DNA from: Flagellimonas pelagia
GTDB taxonomy: Bacteria; Bacteroidota; Bacteroidia; Flavobacteriales; Flavobacteriaceae
Direction of reading: 5' to 3'
DNA: 50,204 bases
Assembly (NCBI RefSeq): GCF_003584135.1
Contig: NZ_QXFI01000005.1
Coordinates: 1-50,204, forward strand
Shown: positions 24,892 through 34,135 of the stretch, piece after piece
Layout: every line of letters starts with the position of its first letter
How positions within the stretch are numbered: the first letter of the stretch is position 1
Made by a program: the position numbers and the translations under genes
Notes under the pieces: model-generated
Told to the model about the DNA's origin: nothing
The model's input: only the letters and a program-made list of their open reading frames with translations
The model's database searches: none

Positions 24892-25242
24892 ATGATAAAG
24901 AAAAGGAATATCAATATTTTATCTCCAAAAGAATTTGCAAAACGGGTGATTACGTATACCGTAGTGTCCTTGGGACTTTTGATTTTTTCCTTGGGAATAG
25001 GTGTTTTAGGTTATCATTTTATTGGCGGTTTAGATTGGGTAGATAGTATTTACAATGCCTCCATGATCTTAACGGGTATGGGACCTGTTGATGAAATGAA
25101 AACGGATGCCGCCAAACTTTTTGCTTCGGCCTACGCTTTGTTCAGTGGGGTTGTATTTTTGAGCACCGTGGCCATTTTCTTTGCCCCTTTTGCACATCGG
25201 CTTATGCATTTGCTTCGAGTGGATGATCTGGATGAGAACTAG
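24892..25242 (+). CDS. Two-TM channel-like protein with non-canonical filter
   Basis: 116 residues from ATG 24892, 2 nt after the VIT stop. TM1 is about residues 19-42 and TM2 about 74-98. Between them, DWVDSIYNASMILTGMGPVD aligns by eye with the pore helix and filter of two-TM potassium channels (LYFSVVTLTTVGYGD), and KLFASAYALFSGVVF aligns with the inner helix. TVGYGD is replaced by TGMGPVD, so potassium selectivity is unlikely. Could be a degenerate channel or an unrelated fold. Linked to metal transport by context. Confidence 0.7.
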   Translation: MIKKRNINILSPKEFAKRVITYTVVSLGLLIFSLGIGVLGYHFIGGLDWVDSIYNASMILTGMGPVDEMKTDAAKLFASAYALFSGVVFLSTVAIFFAPFAHRLMHLLRVDDLDEN

Positions 25243-25318
25243 ATTTTCAACTGTTTAAGGGGTCAATGCAATGATTTGGAAGAAATGTAATAGTTTTAAA
25301 AAATAAACATCATCAATC

Positions 25319-25405
25319 ATGAATACCACACTCATTTTTATTGTTGGATTTTTTCTAGGTCTTTTATTGTTAAAACTGATTTTTGGCAAAAAAAAGACCA
25401 AATGA
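25319..25405 (+). CDS. Very small single-TM ORF (28 aa)
   Basis: 28 codons: MNTTLIFIVGFFLGLLLLKL then IFGKKKTK. One hydrophobic helix with a basic tail fits a small membrane protein with the tail in the cytoplasm. It is 77 nt after the channel-like gene on the same strand. Could be chance. Confidence 0.4.
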   Translation: MNTTLIFIVGFFLGLLLLKLIFGKKKTK

Positions 25406-25564
25406 CCTTCCTAAATTGTTTTTGTCAAAGACAGATATAGATTTATGGACAAACGTTTCACCTTTCCATTTGTCCCCTTGAGTTAATTTTAAAGCCACTC
25501 CGCAGCTATCACGGATGTCCTTATTTGATTATAGTCTGATTTTTACGGAAATAAAGGTCAAAAA

Positions 25565-26164
25565 ATGAACAAAAACGGACAATTGTTAAGAACTGCTCTG
25601 AGTAGCTATTCTTTCTTGGAAAATGAGGTCTGGGAAGAGTTTGAACATTTTTTCATAGAAAAGAGTATCGCTAAAAATGAGATGATATGGGAAAATGGAG
25701 AGGTGTGTAAACATTTGGTCTTTATTGTCAAAGGGGCGGTTCGGAGTTTTTCCATGGCCCATGGTAATGAGTTGACGAACAATTTCTATTTTGATTCCGA
25801 TCTGTTCTACGATGACTACAGCTTTATTTCCCAAAAACCATGTTTCAATAACTATCAGACCTTAGAGGATACGGACCTGTTATTGATTCCCAGGAGTGCC
25901 CTGTACCTCATGTTCAACAAATACAAATCCTTTGAGAGATTGGGTAGAATTGTTGTGGAATGCCGCTATATTGAACTGTATGAGTCCATGACGAGGAAGA
26001 GCAACCAATCCGCTGGGGAAAACTATCGGTACCTCATGGAACATGCAAAGAAAGTCATTCAGCGCGTGCCCTTAAAAATGGTGGCTTCTTACCTCAACAT
26101 TACCCCGGAACATTTGAGCCGGATTCGAAAATCTTACGCAAGCCCGAGGGCTAAAATAGCCTAG
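25565..26164 (+). CDS. Crp/Fnr-family transcriptional regulator
   Basis: 199 residues. A cyclic-nucleotide-binding-like beta barrel (KNEMIWENGEVCKHLVFIVKGAVRSF, about 37-62) is followed by a long dimer helix and a C-terminal HTH (VPLKMVASYLNITPEHLSRI). This layout matches the Bacteroidota Crp-like group with a shortened helix-turn-helix and no typical cAMP-binding PRSL motif. Ligand and targets unknown; the next gene is a small membrane protein 83 nt downstream. Confidence 0.88.
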   Translation: MNKNGQLLRTALSSYSFLENEVWEEFEHFFIEKSIAKNEMIWENGEVCKHLVFIVKGAVRSFSMAHGNELTNNFYFDSDLFYDDYSFISQKPCFNNYQTLEDTDLLLIPRSALYLMFNKYKSFERLGRIVVECRYIELYESMTRKSNQSAGENYRYLMEHAKKVIQRVPLKMVASYLNITPEHLSRIRKSYASPRAKIA

Positions 26165-26172
26165 CCTTTTTT
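26149..26172 (+). terminator. Possible terminator overlapping the Crp-like stop
   Basis: GGCTA pairs with TAGCC (two alternative partners) followed by a T6 run. The stem is only 5 bp. Confidence 0.35.
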
Positions 26173-26247
26173 CAAAATAGTTGATTTCACATCAAGTGCT
26201 TTTAAAAGGTCTTTGATGAACTTTACCTAAATATAAAGACATTTTAC

Positions 26248-26667
26248 ATGAAAAGACAGACTTTTTTGACCATAGCCTCAATGATTGCCCTTATGGTCGG
26301 GGTAACGGCCGCTTTTTTCCCATCCCTACTGCTGGTAAGCAAAGGAGTGTTTCCTGACGATGGGGTCAAGGTCTGGATGACCGAAGTGGGCATTTTGCTC
26401 ATTGTGTTGGGAGTCATTAATTTCTTGATTCGAAAACACCCGTCCTCCCCTACTTTGTTTGTGTTGTTCTTGGGCAATGTCCTTATTCAATTGGGACTGT
26501 TGGCGGTTGAGGTCTTGGCCTTTGCAAAAGGCACCATTACCGAGATTTCAGGGATTATCCCCAATAGTATTGTCCATGTGGTGTTGGCCATGGGATTTGC
26601 GTATTATATTTTTAGAATGGTCCCCAATGAGAATCCACAGAGTGTAAGTTTAAAGGTCGATCACTGA
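26248..26667 (+). CDS. Four-TM membrane protein of unknown function
   Basis: 139 residues with four hydrophobic segments (FLTIASMIALMVGVTAAFF, VGILLIVLGVINFLI, LFVLFLGNVLIQLGLLAVEV, IVHVVLAMGFAYYIF). Polar loops are short. The pattern resembles small DoxX- or DUF-type four-helix membrane proteins but no family signature was recognised. It is between the Crp-like regulator and an alpha/beta hydrolase. Confidence 0.75.
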   Translation: MKRQTFLTIASMIALMVGVTAAFFPSLLLVSKGVFPDDGVKVWMTEVGILLIVLGVINFLIRKHPSSPTLFVLFLGNVLIQLGLLAVEVLAFAKGTITEISGIIPNSIVHVVLAMGFAYYIFRMVPNENPQSVSLKVDH

Positions 26668-26729
26668 CCTAGTCCATGGAAACTTTGCCCGACCGGTGAA
26701 GGAGGCCCAAAAGGATTAATATTGATTTG

Positions 26730-28133
26730 ATGAAGAAAAAATTATCGGTTCTCGCTTTCCTTTTCATTTTGATGAATGGGAAAGCACAGTTTTCAGTTTG
26801 TGAAGACTATAACAAAACACCCGAATTGCAAAGTTCGCTTTGCGTTACGCTCAATGTGCCATTGGCATATGGAACGGATATGGATGAAACCATTGAACTG
26901 TTCGTTCGAAAATTCCCGGCACAAAAAGAGAGGAAAGGTTCTATTTGGTTGGTGGCTGGCGGTCCTGGGGAATCAGGTGCCAGCCTTTACCCGGTGGTGG
27001 GTCAGTTTGCGGAACTGTTTCCCGATCTTGACATTTTTGTGCCCGATCACAGGGGAACAGGACTCTCTGGAAAAATCTGCCCAAAAGAAGAATCGGTTGA
27101 ATCTGTTGGTGGAATTGCACTGGTTGGCGAGGAATGGGGATCATGTTTTGGGTATATGTTCAGTCATCAAGAATATGTGAAGACGTTTTCCATAACCAAC
27201 GCGGCCAAAGACCTAGGTTATTTGATCAATGAATTAAGTGGTGAAGGCAAGCATTACGTTTATGGGGTTTCGTATGGCACACAATTGGTGCTACGTTTAT
27301 TGCAATTGGGTCCTTTGGAACTCGATGGGGTATTCTTGGATTCCCTTGTCCCTCTTCAAGATGACATGGAATATGACCTGGGCCATCGTTCGTTTGTGAC
27401 CCATAGTGTTGGGCAAGAACTATTGGAGTATTACGATGGAAAAGCAGGAAAGGAGTCCCCTTCCCTATCCGAACAGTTGAAAACAATCATCAAGCGATCC
27501 AAAGGCGATGACGCTTTTGCCCAAAACCTACCAAAGCAGGACATATCGATTTTGTTTGGGATGATGCTGGACTTACCAACGGTCAGAAGAAAAATTCCAG
27601 AAATCATACGATCACTTTCCAAAGATGATGCTGGTCCGTTGAACAGTGCCATAGCAGAAATTACAGCATTTTATAGGGATTATGGGGAAAAGTATAGTAC
27701 ATCTTCCAATTCCATCCCTCTTGCCCAAGTGATCACCGCATCTGAGAATAATCCAAGACCTCAATTAAAAAAGAGTGAAGTGGTAGAGGAATCCAAAGGC
27801 CTGCTTTTTACAAGCCCTTTGCCCAAGTTGATAGCCGAAAACACAATGCCTACCTATGATCACGATGCCTATTTTGCGGGTGTTCCCGAGAAAATGCCTC
27901 CAACGTTGATCATTCATGGTTCCTTGGATCCCAAAACACATTGGGAAGGAGCCAAAAGACACGTAGAAAAATTATCGGACAAAGGTTCCATTGAGTTTGT
28001 AACCGTAAGGAATGCCCCCCATTTTATTGCTTTGTTCGCTCCAGATGCCTTTAAGGAAGCGGTGATGGCTTTTTTAGAAGGGAAATCCATAGCCGGCAAC
28101 GAAGTTGTAGATACCAATGTCGCACTGGATTGA
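26730..28133 (+). CDS. Secreted alpha/beta hydrolase, tripeptidyl aminopeptidase-like
   Basis: 467 residues from ATG 26730 with signal peptide [20 protein letters not shown]. The hydrolase core shows AGGPGESG (oxyanion), DHRGTGLSG, the nucleophile elbow YGVSYGTQ, an Asp in [11 protein letters not shown] and the His in NAPHFIAL. This order and the late C-terminal Asp/His (TAP-like) match secreted tripeptidyl aminopeptidases or proline iminopeptidases. It likely cleaves peptides in the periplasm. Four Cys residues near 34-135 could form disulfides. Confidence 0.88.
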   Translation: MKKKLSVLAFLFILMNGKAQFSVCEDYNKTPELQSSLCVTLNVPLAYGTDMDETIELFVRKFPAQKERKGSIWLVAGGPGESGASLYPVVGQFAELFPDLDIFVPDHRGTGLSGKICPKEESVESVGGIALVGEEWGSCFGYMFSHQEYVKTFSITNAAKDLGYLINELSGEGKHYVYGVSYGTQLVLRLLQLGPLELDGVFLDSLVPLQDDMEYDLGHRSFVTHSVGQELLEYYDGKAGKESPSLSEQLKTIIKRSKGDDAFAQNLPKQDISILFGMMLDLPTVRRKIPEIIRSLSKDDAGPLNSAIAEITAFYRDYGEKYSTSSNSIPLAQVITASENNPRPQLKKSEVVEESKGLLFTSPLPKLIAENTMPTYDHDAYFAGVPEKMPPTLIIHGSLDPKTHWEGAKRHVEKLSDKGSIEFVTVRNAPHFIALFAPDAFKEAVMAFLEGKSIAGNEVVDTNVALD

Positions 28134-28186
28134 TTTTGCAACCACATGTTCTAGGGTATCTCCGTAAATTTACGTATCAAAAATTT

Positions 28187-28816
28187 ATGATTATGGAGAG
28201 CGATTGGCTTAATAAATGGGACACAAGATTTGGAAAAGAGGAATATGCCTATGGCACCCGACCCAATGAATATCTAAAGGAAAAATTAGTAGGACTTACC
28301 CCAGGAAATATTCTATTTCCCGCAGAAGGCGAAGGACGTAATGCCGTTTATGCAGCGAAGTTGGGTTGGAACGTTTCCGCTTTCGATATCAGCACTGAAG
28401 GTCGAAAAAAGGCACTGAAACTGGCCGATCAAAACCAGGTTGGCATCGATTATCAAATTGGAGAACTACAAATGCTCGGGTATCAAGAGGAACAATTTGA
28501 TGCCATCGCCTTGATCTATGCCCATTTTCCACCACAAATAAGAAAGGGGTATCACCAACTTTTGAGCGCCTATTTGAAAAAGGGAGGGATTCTCATTTTT
28601 GAAGCCTTTAGCAAGACCCATTTGGAGTATCAACTTAAAAATGAAAGTGTGGGAGGGCCAAGGGATTTGGGTTCTTTGTTCTCTACTGAAGAGATCCTTT
28701 CCGAATTTGAGGGGTATGAGATTTTGGAACTGAAGGAAACGGTCATTGAACTTAACGAAGGATATGGACACATCGGTAAAGGTTCCGTGGTCCGCTTTTT
28801 GGGAAAAAAGAAGTAA
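28187..28816 (+). CDS. Class I SAM-dependent methyltransferase
   Basis: About 209 residues from ATG 28187 (ATG 28193 is also possible). Motif I is [19 protein letters not shown], followed by FDIS (ribose-binding acidic residue) and [13 protein letters not shown]. The N-terminus [17 protein letters not shown] is typical of TehB/thiopurine methyltransferase-like proteins. Acceptor unknown; relatives act on tellurite, thiols or small molecules. A TAAATTTACG box about 20 nt upstream resembles a -7 element. It starts 53 nt after the hydrolase stop. Confidence 0.85.
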   Translation: MIMESDWLNKWDTRFGKEEYAYGTRPNEYLKEKLVGLTPGNILFPAEGEGRNAVYAAKLGWNVSAFDISTEGRKKALKLADQNQVGIDYQIGELQMLGYQEEQFDAIALIYAHFPPQIRKGYHQLLSAYLKKGGILIFEAFSKTHLEYQLKNESVGGPRDLGSLFSTEEILSEFEGYEILELKETVIELNEGYGHIGKGSVVRFLGKKK

Positions 28817-28972
28817 TTCTAAAATAAAGCAATACCCACGCTACATTTTTCTTCATTGGCTTCCCGAATCAGGGATTTACTTTTTGCGTCAACATTTTTA
28901 GGATTTGAATCAAGCTGCCCCGTTTACCTCTTCTAATTTCGTCACAGATTTAAACCCTAAATTTTTAACGTG

Positions 28973-29539
28973 ATGAAAAAAAGTATTTTAATTATAGCTA
29001 TTCTTTTTATTGGAGCGATCGGTTTCGCTCAGAATTCCAACAATGTCCAACTAGGTGTGAGAGGGGGTGCCAACTTTGCCACAGTGGCCGGCGATGACTA
29101 CGACAGCCCTGACTCTAGGACTTCCTTTTATTTAGGTTTGTTGGCGGAAGCACCCTTGTCCGATTATGTATCGTTGCAACCAGAGGTATATTATTCCGGT
29201 CAGGGATTTGATGTTGATTATGCACAATTCAAGGTGGATTACATTCAAGTTCCACTGTTGCTGAAATTTTACATTGCCGATGGTTTGAACATTCAGGCCG
29301 GACCACAGTTTGGTTTTAAGGTAAATGAAGAATTTGATTTTGATCCCAATGAGGATTCGGGGAGTTTCGATACCGATTCCGTGAACGACTTTGATTTTCA
29401 AGGAGCGGCAGGCGTTGAGTACAAATTTCCGTCTGGATTCTTCATTCAGGGTAGGTATTCCTATGGATTCTCGGAAATGGTCGAGGATGTGGATGTCCAT
29501 AATTCCGTATTTTCTGCGGGACTTGGATTTATGTTCTAA
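28973..29539 (+). CDS. Outer-membrane beta-barrel (porin/PorT-like) protein
   Basis: 188 residues from ATG 28973 (a GTG precedes it). Signal peptide MKKSILIIAILFIGAIGFAQ, then alternating strands: VQLGVRGGANFATV, YVSLQPEVYYSGQG, IQVPLLLKFY, GLNIQAGPQFGFKV and a final GLGFMF with C-terminal Phe. This matches the small 8-strand OMP_b-brl barrels of Bacteroidota. Probably an outer-membrane structural or adhesion protein. A terminator follows. Confidence 0.9.
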   Translation: MKKSILIIAILFIGAIGFAQNSNNVQLGVRGGANFATVAGDDYDSPDSRTSFYLGLLAEAPLSDYVSLQPEVYYSGQGFDVDYAQFKVDYIQVPLLLKFYIADGLNIQAGPQFGFKVNEEFDFDPNEDSGSFDTDSVNDFDFQGAAGVEYKFPSGFFIQGRYSYGFSEMVEDVDVHNSVFSAGLGFMF

Positions 29540-29565
29540 AGAAATCACTTCAGCAGAAATGTTAG

Positions 29566-29597
29566 AGCTCCATCACCAAAATTGATGGAGCTTTTTG
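29566..29597 (+). terminator. Intrinsic terminator after the beta-barrel gene
   Basis: AGCTCCATCA pairs with TGATGGAGCT across a 7-nt loop, followed by T5. Confidence 0.9.
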
Positions 29598-29734
29598 CTT
29601 TTCTAAAATTTGGATGAGGTTTTCCCTTTCAATTTAGGTATTGTGATAATATAGCCCTAAGTTCATGGTCGCATTCGTGTTTTGAATTGAAATATGCTTC
29701 AAACTGTTGATTTTACTGGTATTGACATAAAGGT

Positions 29735-29780
29735 GACATCCAAATGTCGTGGTCTTGACAAGGTTCCCGAGATACATTTG
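29735..29780 (+). promoter_or_regulatory. Promoter region of the fusion gene with a 14-bp palindrome
   Basis: GACAT-CCAA-ATGTC at 29735-29748, then TTGACA at 29755-29760 and TACATTTG at 29773-29780, the latter an exact TAnnTTTG -7 box. The spacing is shorter than typical. The palindrome just upstream may bind the XRE domain encoded by the gene itself. Confidence 0.45.
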
Positions 29781-29804
29781 TCCTAGAATCAAAACAAAAA
29801 AGTC

Positions 29805-31562
29805 ATGAACAACACATCAATTGGAGAGCGTCTTAAGTATCAGAGGAAAATCAAAGGATATTCCCAAGAAGAGCTTTCCGGACGGACCAATGTCACCGTA
29901 CGCACCATTCAACGCATCGAGAACGAAGAAGTTTCCCCCCATCTGAACACGGTTAAACTTTTGGCGGCCGCCTTGGAAGTCGAAGTAAGCGATTTACTGC
30001 CTTTGGATGACCCAAGGGAAGAGACCCTGAAGAAAAAATGGTTACTGCTTATTCATGCTACTCCCCTTTTGGGCATTTTTATTCCATTACTCAATGTGCT
30101 TGCACCCCTTTTTCTCTGGATCCACAAAAAGGACGACAACCCTATCTATAATGAGCACGGCATTAAGGTGATCAACTTTCAGATCACGGCATTGCTGTTA
30201 GCGGTCCTGTCCTTCATAAGCTTAATGACCGTGGACCTTTTTGGGTTCATCCTCTTTATTTCTATTGTGCCCATTTGTGTAGGTATTGTCATTTTCAACA
30301 TCATTTACGTGCTGCAGAAGGATAAGTGCTACTACCCTTTGTCCATTCCATTTTTAAAATTGAAGAAGAAAAATGTGCCTAAGGCATTGTGCTTTCTTAT
30401 CGGAATCTCGCTTTTGGCAAGCTGCACGGGACAAAAGGCAGAAACCATTGAACGGTTGGATGGCTCCCTGATTACGAAGGATTCCCTTGGCCTTAAAATA
30501 GATCAACTGATGGCCGATGCCAAGATCACCGGAATGGCCGTTTCTATTTTCAATGATAATGAACCCGTTTACCAACGTGTTTTTGGATACAAGGATTTCC
30601 CTAAAAGATATCCATTAACAGATTCCACCAATATCTATGGTGCTTCGTTCAGCAAAGCTGTTTTTGGGGTCTTGGTCATGAAATTGGTAGAAGATGGTGT
30701 CATTGATTTGGATACACCTCTGGAATCCTATCTGCCCCAAAAAATATACGAATATGAGCCTAAGACCCGCTGGCATGATGACTTTTCCAGTTTAAAGGAA
30801 GACTCTCTTTACCATAAGATTACGGCTCGTATGTGCTTAGATCATACCACTGGTTTCAAAAATTACAGATGGTTCGAACCCAATTACAAACTGAGGGTCC
30901 ATGGTACCCCGGGCGCTCAATTTGGCTATAGTGGTGAAGGGTTTATTTACCTGCAGGTAGTTTTGGAAAAGTTGACAGGTAAAGGATTGGATCAATTGGC
31001 AAAGGAAATTGTTTTTGATCCACTGGGGATGAAAAATTCCGCATACGAATGGAAACCCAGATTTGATAAGGACTATGCGGTGGGCCATAATGAAAAGGGC
31101 GAAGCGTTGAAAAAAGACAAGGACAATGAGCCGCGCGCTGGTGGTACTTTGGAAACCACTGCCGAGGATTACACCAAATTTTTGACCGCAGTGCTCCACA
31201 AAAAAATCATTAGCGAGGCATCTTATGATGAGATTTTCACCCCTCATATCAGGATTCGTACCGAAAAACAATTTAGTGAAGGCGCCCAAATTGTTACCGA
31301 CAAATACGACTCTATTCACCTAGGATATGGTTTGGGTTGGGGTTATTTTGAAACACCATACGGCAAGGCAGTTTTCAAGGAAGGGCATGGCAGTGGTTTT
31401 GTGCATCACTCCGTATTGTTTCCAGAAGTGGGGAAAGGCATCATGATCATGACCAATTCCGAAAATGGTAACAGTATTTTCAAAGAACTTTTAGAAGTGG
31501 CCATGGCTGACATTTATACCCCTTGGGAATGGGAGAATTATATCCCATACGACAAAAAATGA
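29805..31562 (+). CDS. XRE-DUF4870-serine hydrolase fusion protein
   Basis: 585 residues with three parts. Residues 6-66 are an XRE helix-turn-helix (SQEELSGRTNVTVRTIQRIE). Residues 77-172 are a DUF4870-like block with three or four membrane helices. From Leu186 (a TTG codon) the sequence reads as a full lipoprotein signal: KKKNVPKALCFLIGISLLASC with lipobox Cys207. The rest is a class C beta-lactamase fold: Ser281-x-x-Lys284 (GASFSKAV), Tyr375 (GYSGEG) and HGSG at 528-531. XRE-DUF4870 proteins and such hydrolases are known separately; the join is unusual. It could be a membrane sensor-regulator, or an in-frame fusion of two genes with an internal start. Divided products cannot be excluded. 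Confidence 0.85.
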   Translation: MNNTSIGERLKYQRKIKGYSQEELSGRTNVTVRTIQRIENEEVSPHLNTVKLLAAALEVEVSDLLPLDDPREETLKKKWLLLIHATPLLGIFIPLLNVLAPLFLWIHKKDDNPIYNEHGIKVINFQITALLLAVLSFISLMTVDLFGFILFISIVPICVGIVIFNIIYVLQKDKCYYPLSIPFLKLKKKNVPKALCFLIGISLLASCTGQKAETIERLDGSLITKDSLGLKIDQLMADAKITGMAVSIFNDNEPVYQRVFGYKDFPKRYPLTDSTNIYGASFSKAVFGVLVMKLVEDGVIDLDTPLESYLPQKIYEYEPKTRWHDDFSSLKEDSLYHKITARMCLDHTTGFKNYRWFEPNYKLRVHGTPGAQFGYSGEGFIYLQVVLEKLTGKGLDQLAKEIVFDPLGMKNSAYEWKPRFDKDYAVGHNEKGEALKKDKDNEPRAGGTLETTAEDYTKFLTAVLHKKIISEASYDEIFTPHIRIRTEKQFSEGAQIVTDKYDSIHLGYGLGWGYFETPYGKAVFKEGHGSGFVHHSVLFPEVGKGIMIMTNSENGNSIFKELLEVAMADIYTPWEWENYIPYDKK

Positions 31563-31624
31563 CCTTTTTTGAAAACAATACAATTATCTTTACCTTGATT
31601 TTTGAGAACAGTTGATCATTACAC

Positions 31625-32512
31625 ATGGGAAAAAATAAATACACCGTTTCGGTTATCCAATTAAACCTGAACAATACCCCTGAAAACAATTTGAAAAAAT
31701 GTGCGGAGTGGGTTAAAAAGGCAGTAGCCAAAGGCGCGGAGATTATTTCGCTGCCAGAGTTGTACAGTAGCCACTATTTCTGCCAAAGTGAGGACACGGA
31801 AAATTTCGCTTTTGCTGAACCGCTGTACAGTACCTCTTTTGAGGCGTTCAGTGCCTTGGCCAAGGAACTCGGTGTGGTGATCATTGTTCCCTTTTTTGAA
31901 AAACGCATGGCGGGTGTGTATCACAACAGCGCCTACATTATAGATTCTGATGGTTCCGAAGCGGGATTGTACCGTAAGATGCACATTCCGGACGATCCCC
32001 ATTTCTATGAAAAATTCTATTTTACCCCTGGCGATCTTGGTTTCAAGACTATCCCAACCAAAAAGGGAAAGGTGGGTACCTTGATCTGTTGGGACCAATG
32101 GTACCCTGAGGCGGCCCGATTGACTGCCCTGCAAGGTGCCGAGGTACTCTTCTACCCTACTGCCATTGGATGGCATCCACAGGAGAAAGAAGAATACGGC
32201 GAAAAACAGCACGGTGCTTGGATGAACGTCATGAAAGGTCATGCCGTGGCCAACGGAGTGTATGTGGCTGCCGCCAACCGTATCGGATTGGAAAAATACT
32301 TGCCTGATACTGCCGGAATCGAATTTTGGGGTTCCTCCTTTATTTGTGGTCCACAAGGGGAAATTCTGGCACAAGCTTCCCATGATCAAGAAGAAATATT
32401 ATTGGCCGAAGTGGATCTGGACCTTCAGGAAAATGTGCGCCAAAACTGGCCTTTCCTTCGAGATAGAAGGATTGATATGTATGGGGAAATAACCAAAAGG
32501 GCAATCGACTGA
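31625..32512 (+). CDS. aguB: N-carbamoylputrescine amidase
   Basis: 295 residues. Nitrilase superfamily triad: Glu45 (SLPELYSS), Lys118 (LYRKMHIPDD) and Cys155 (LICWDQWYPE). The DDPHFYEKFYFTPGD loop and length match AguB rather than general nitrilases. It converts N-carbamoylputrescine to putrescine, CO2 and ammonia in the cytoplasm. It ends 1 nt before aguA, a tight pair that supports the assignment. Confidence 0.95.
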   Translation: MGKNKYTVSVIQLNLNNTPENNLKKCAEWVKKAVAKGAEIISLPELYSSHYFCQSEDTENFAFAEPLYSTSFEAFSALAKELGVVIIVPFFEKRMAGVYHNSAYIIDSDGSEAGLYRKMHIPDDPHFYEKFYFTPGDLGFKTIPTKKGKVGTLICWDQWYPEAARLTALQGAEVLFYPTAIGWHPQEKEEYGEKQHGAWMNVMKGHAVANGVYVAAANRIGLEKYLPDTAGIEFWGSSFICGPQGEILAQASHDQEEILLAEVDLDLQENVRQNWPFLRDRRIDMYGEITKRAID

Positions 32513-32513
32513 T

Positions 32514-33554
32514 ATGGCTAAAGCTGCATGGCGATTTCCCGCGGAATGGGAAAAACAACAGGGCATTTTACTGTGTTTCCCCCACAATGGAAACGATTGG
32601 CCCGGTAAATACGGTGCCATTCAATGGGCATTTGTGGAATTTATCAAGAAAGTGGCCACTTTTGAAGAGGTGTTTTTGGTAATGGCTTCCGAGGAACTCA
32701 AAAACAAAGTTCTGGGACTTCTTCAAACGGCCCACGTAAATGTGGATAAGGTTTCTTTCATCATCCACAAGACCAACCGAAGCTGGATGCGCGACTCTGG
32801 CCCTATCATCGTAAAAAATGGTAAGGAAAGAAAGGCCCTCAACTTCAATTTTAATGGATGGGCCAAATATTCCAATTATAAATTGGATCGGCACGTTCCC
32901 GAAAAAGTGTCACAATCGCTAAAAATTCCTTTGGAACAGGTCAAATACAAGGGCAAACCCGTGGTATTGGAAGGAGGAGCCATTGACGTGAACGGTAAGG
33001 GCACCTTGATTACTTCGGAAGAATGTTTGTTGGATCCAAAGATACAAGTGCGTAACCCTGGGTTCAGTAAGGCTGATTATGAAGCCATTTTTGAGGAATA
33101 CCTTGGGGTGACCCATACCATTTGGTTGGGTGATGGCATCAAAGGAGACGATACGCATGGACATATTGATGATCTGGCACGATTTGTCAATGAAAACACC
33201 ATTGTTACGGTTGTGGAATCCGATAAGAAGGATGCCAATTATGGGGTCCTACAAGAGAATTTGAAACGTTTGGAAAGTGCGATTTTAGAAGATGGTGCCA
33301 AGCCAAAAATTGTTACCCTTCCCATGCCCAAGCGAATCGATTTTGATGGAGTGGTACTCCCTGCCAGTTACGCCAATTTCCTCATTTTGAACAAAGCTGT
33401 TCTGGTTCCTACTTTTAACGACTCAAGGGACCGTGAGGCCTTGAACATATTGGCAGATGTGTTCCCTGATAGGGAAGTGATCGGAATCAGTGCCATCGAC
33501 CTCATTTGGGGATTTGGCACCTTGCACTGCTTGAGTCAGCAGATACCTATATGA
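32514..33554 (+). CDS. aguA: Agmatine deiminase
   Basis: 346 residues. Guanidine-modifying fold with NRSWMRDSGPI, VLEGGAIDVNGKGT, GDDTHGHIDDLARF and catalytic Cys339 in GTLHCLSQQ. It hydrolyses agmatine to N-carbamoylputrescine and ammonia, the step before AguB. Together they form the arginine-derived putrescine route; the arginine decarboxylase is not in this window. Confidence 0.95.
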   Translation: MAKAAWRFPAEWEKQQGILLCFPHNGNDWPGKYGAIQWAFVEFIKKVATFEEVFLVMASEELKNKVLGLLQTAHVNVDKVSFIIHKTNRSWMRDSGPIIVKNGKERKALNFNFNGWAKYSNYKLDRHVPEKVSQSLKIPLEQVKYKGKPVVLEGGAIDVNGKGTLITSEECLLDPKIQVRNPGFSKADYEAIFEEYLGVTHTIWLGDGIKGDDTHGHIDDLARFVNENTIVTVVESDKKDANYGVLQENLKRLESAILEDGAKPKIVTLPMPKRIDFDGVVLPASYANFLILNKAVLVPTFNDSRDREALNILADVFPDREVIGISAIDLIWGFGTLHCLSQQIPI

Positions 33555-33567
33555 TGAACCAACTCGA

Positions 33568-34026
33568 ATGGGTATGAGAAGTAAAATTAGCTTGCCATTT
33601 ATGGTGCTTCTTGTTTTTTTCTTTTCATGCAAGAAGGAAACTAATATTTCCATGTTGGAGTCATGGAAAAGAGAGATTCTTGCAACAGAGAAGGCATTTT
33701 CAGAATTATCCGAAAAAGAAGGTGTTGCAAAAGCTTTTGAAACCTATTGCGCCAATGATGTGGTTATGATGCGGAACAACAAATTGGTAAAAGGGAAAGA
33801 TGGTCTGAAGGCTTATTTTTCCCATCAAACTTCTTCTTCCAATTTTAAGCTTTCATGGAAGCCCGATTTTGTGGATGTTTCTTCGTCCGGGGATTTGGGT
33901 TACACGTATGGAAAATATCAATTGACCTATAAAGATTCCACAGGTGCCCAAGTGCAAAACACAGGAATTTTTCATACCGTTTGGAAAAGACAGCCGGATC
34001 AATCTTGGAAATTTGTATGGGATTGA
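33568..34026 (+). CDS. DUF4440/SnoaL-like lipoprotein
   Basis: 152 residues, starting at ATG 33568 or 33574. Signal with lipobox VFFFSCKKE. The mature part is an NTF2-like cone: ATEKAFSELSEKEGVAKAF, YCANDVVMMRNN, GLKAYF and the closing strands YTYGKYQLTYKDS..GIFHTVWKRQPDQSWKFVWD. These small domains bind hydrophobic ligands or act as isomerase-like enzymes. It lies 13 nt after aguA, so probably in the same transcript, though no functional link to putrescine is evident. Confidence 0.85.
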   Translation: MGMRSKISLPFMVLLVFFFSCKKETNISMLESWKREILATEKAFSELSEKEGVAKAFETYCANDVVMMRNNKLVKGKDGLKAYFSHQTSSSNFKLSWKPDFVDVSSSGDLGYTYGKYQLTYKDSTGAQVQNTGIFHTVWKRQPDQSWKFVWD

Positions 34027-34135
34027 TTAGAATTATTGTTGGTTGAATCAACAGGGTAATCTAAATTACATACTGCTCTTGCTGTAACAAGTTATCATTT
34101 TATGTATCTTTTGAGAAGAACATTAAAAATTGATA

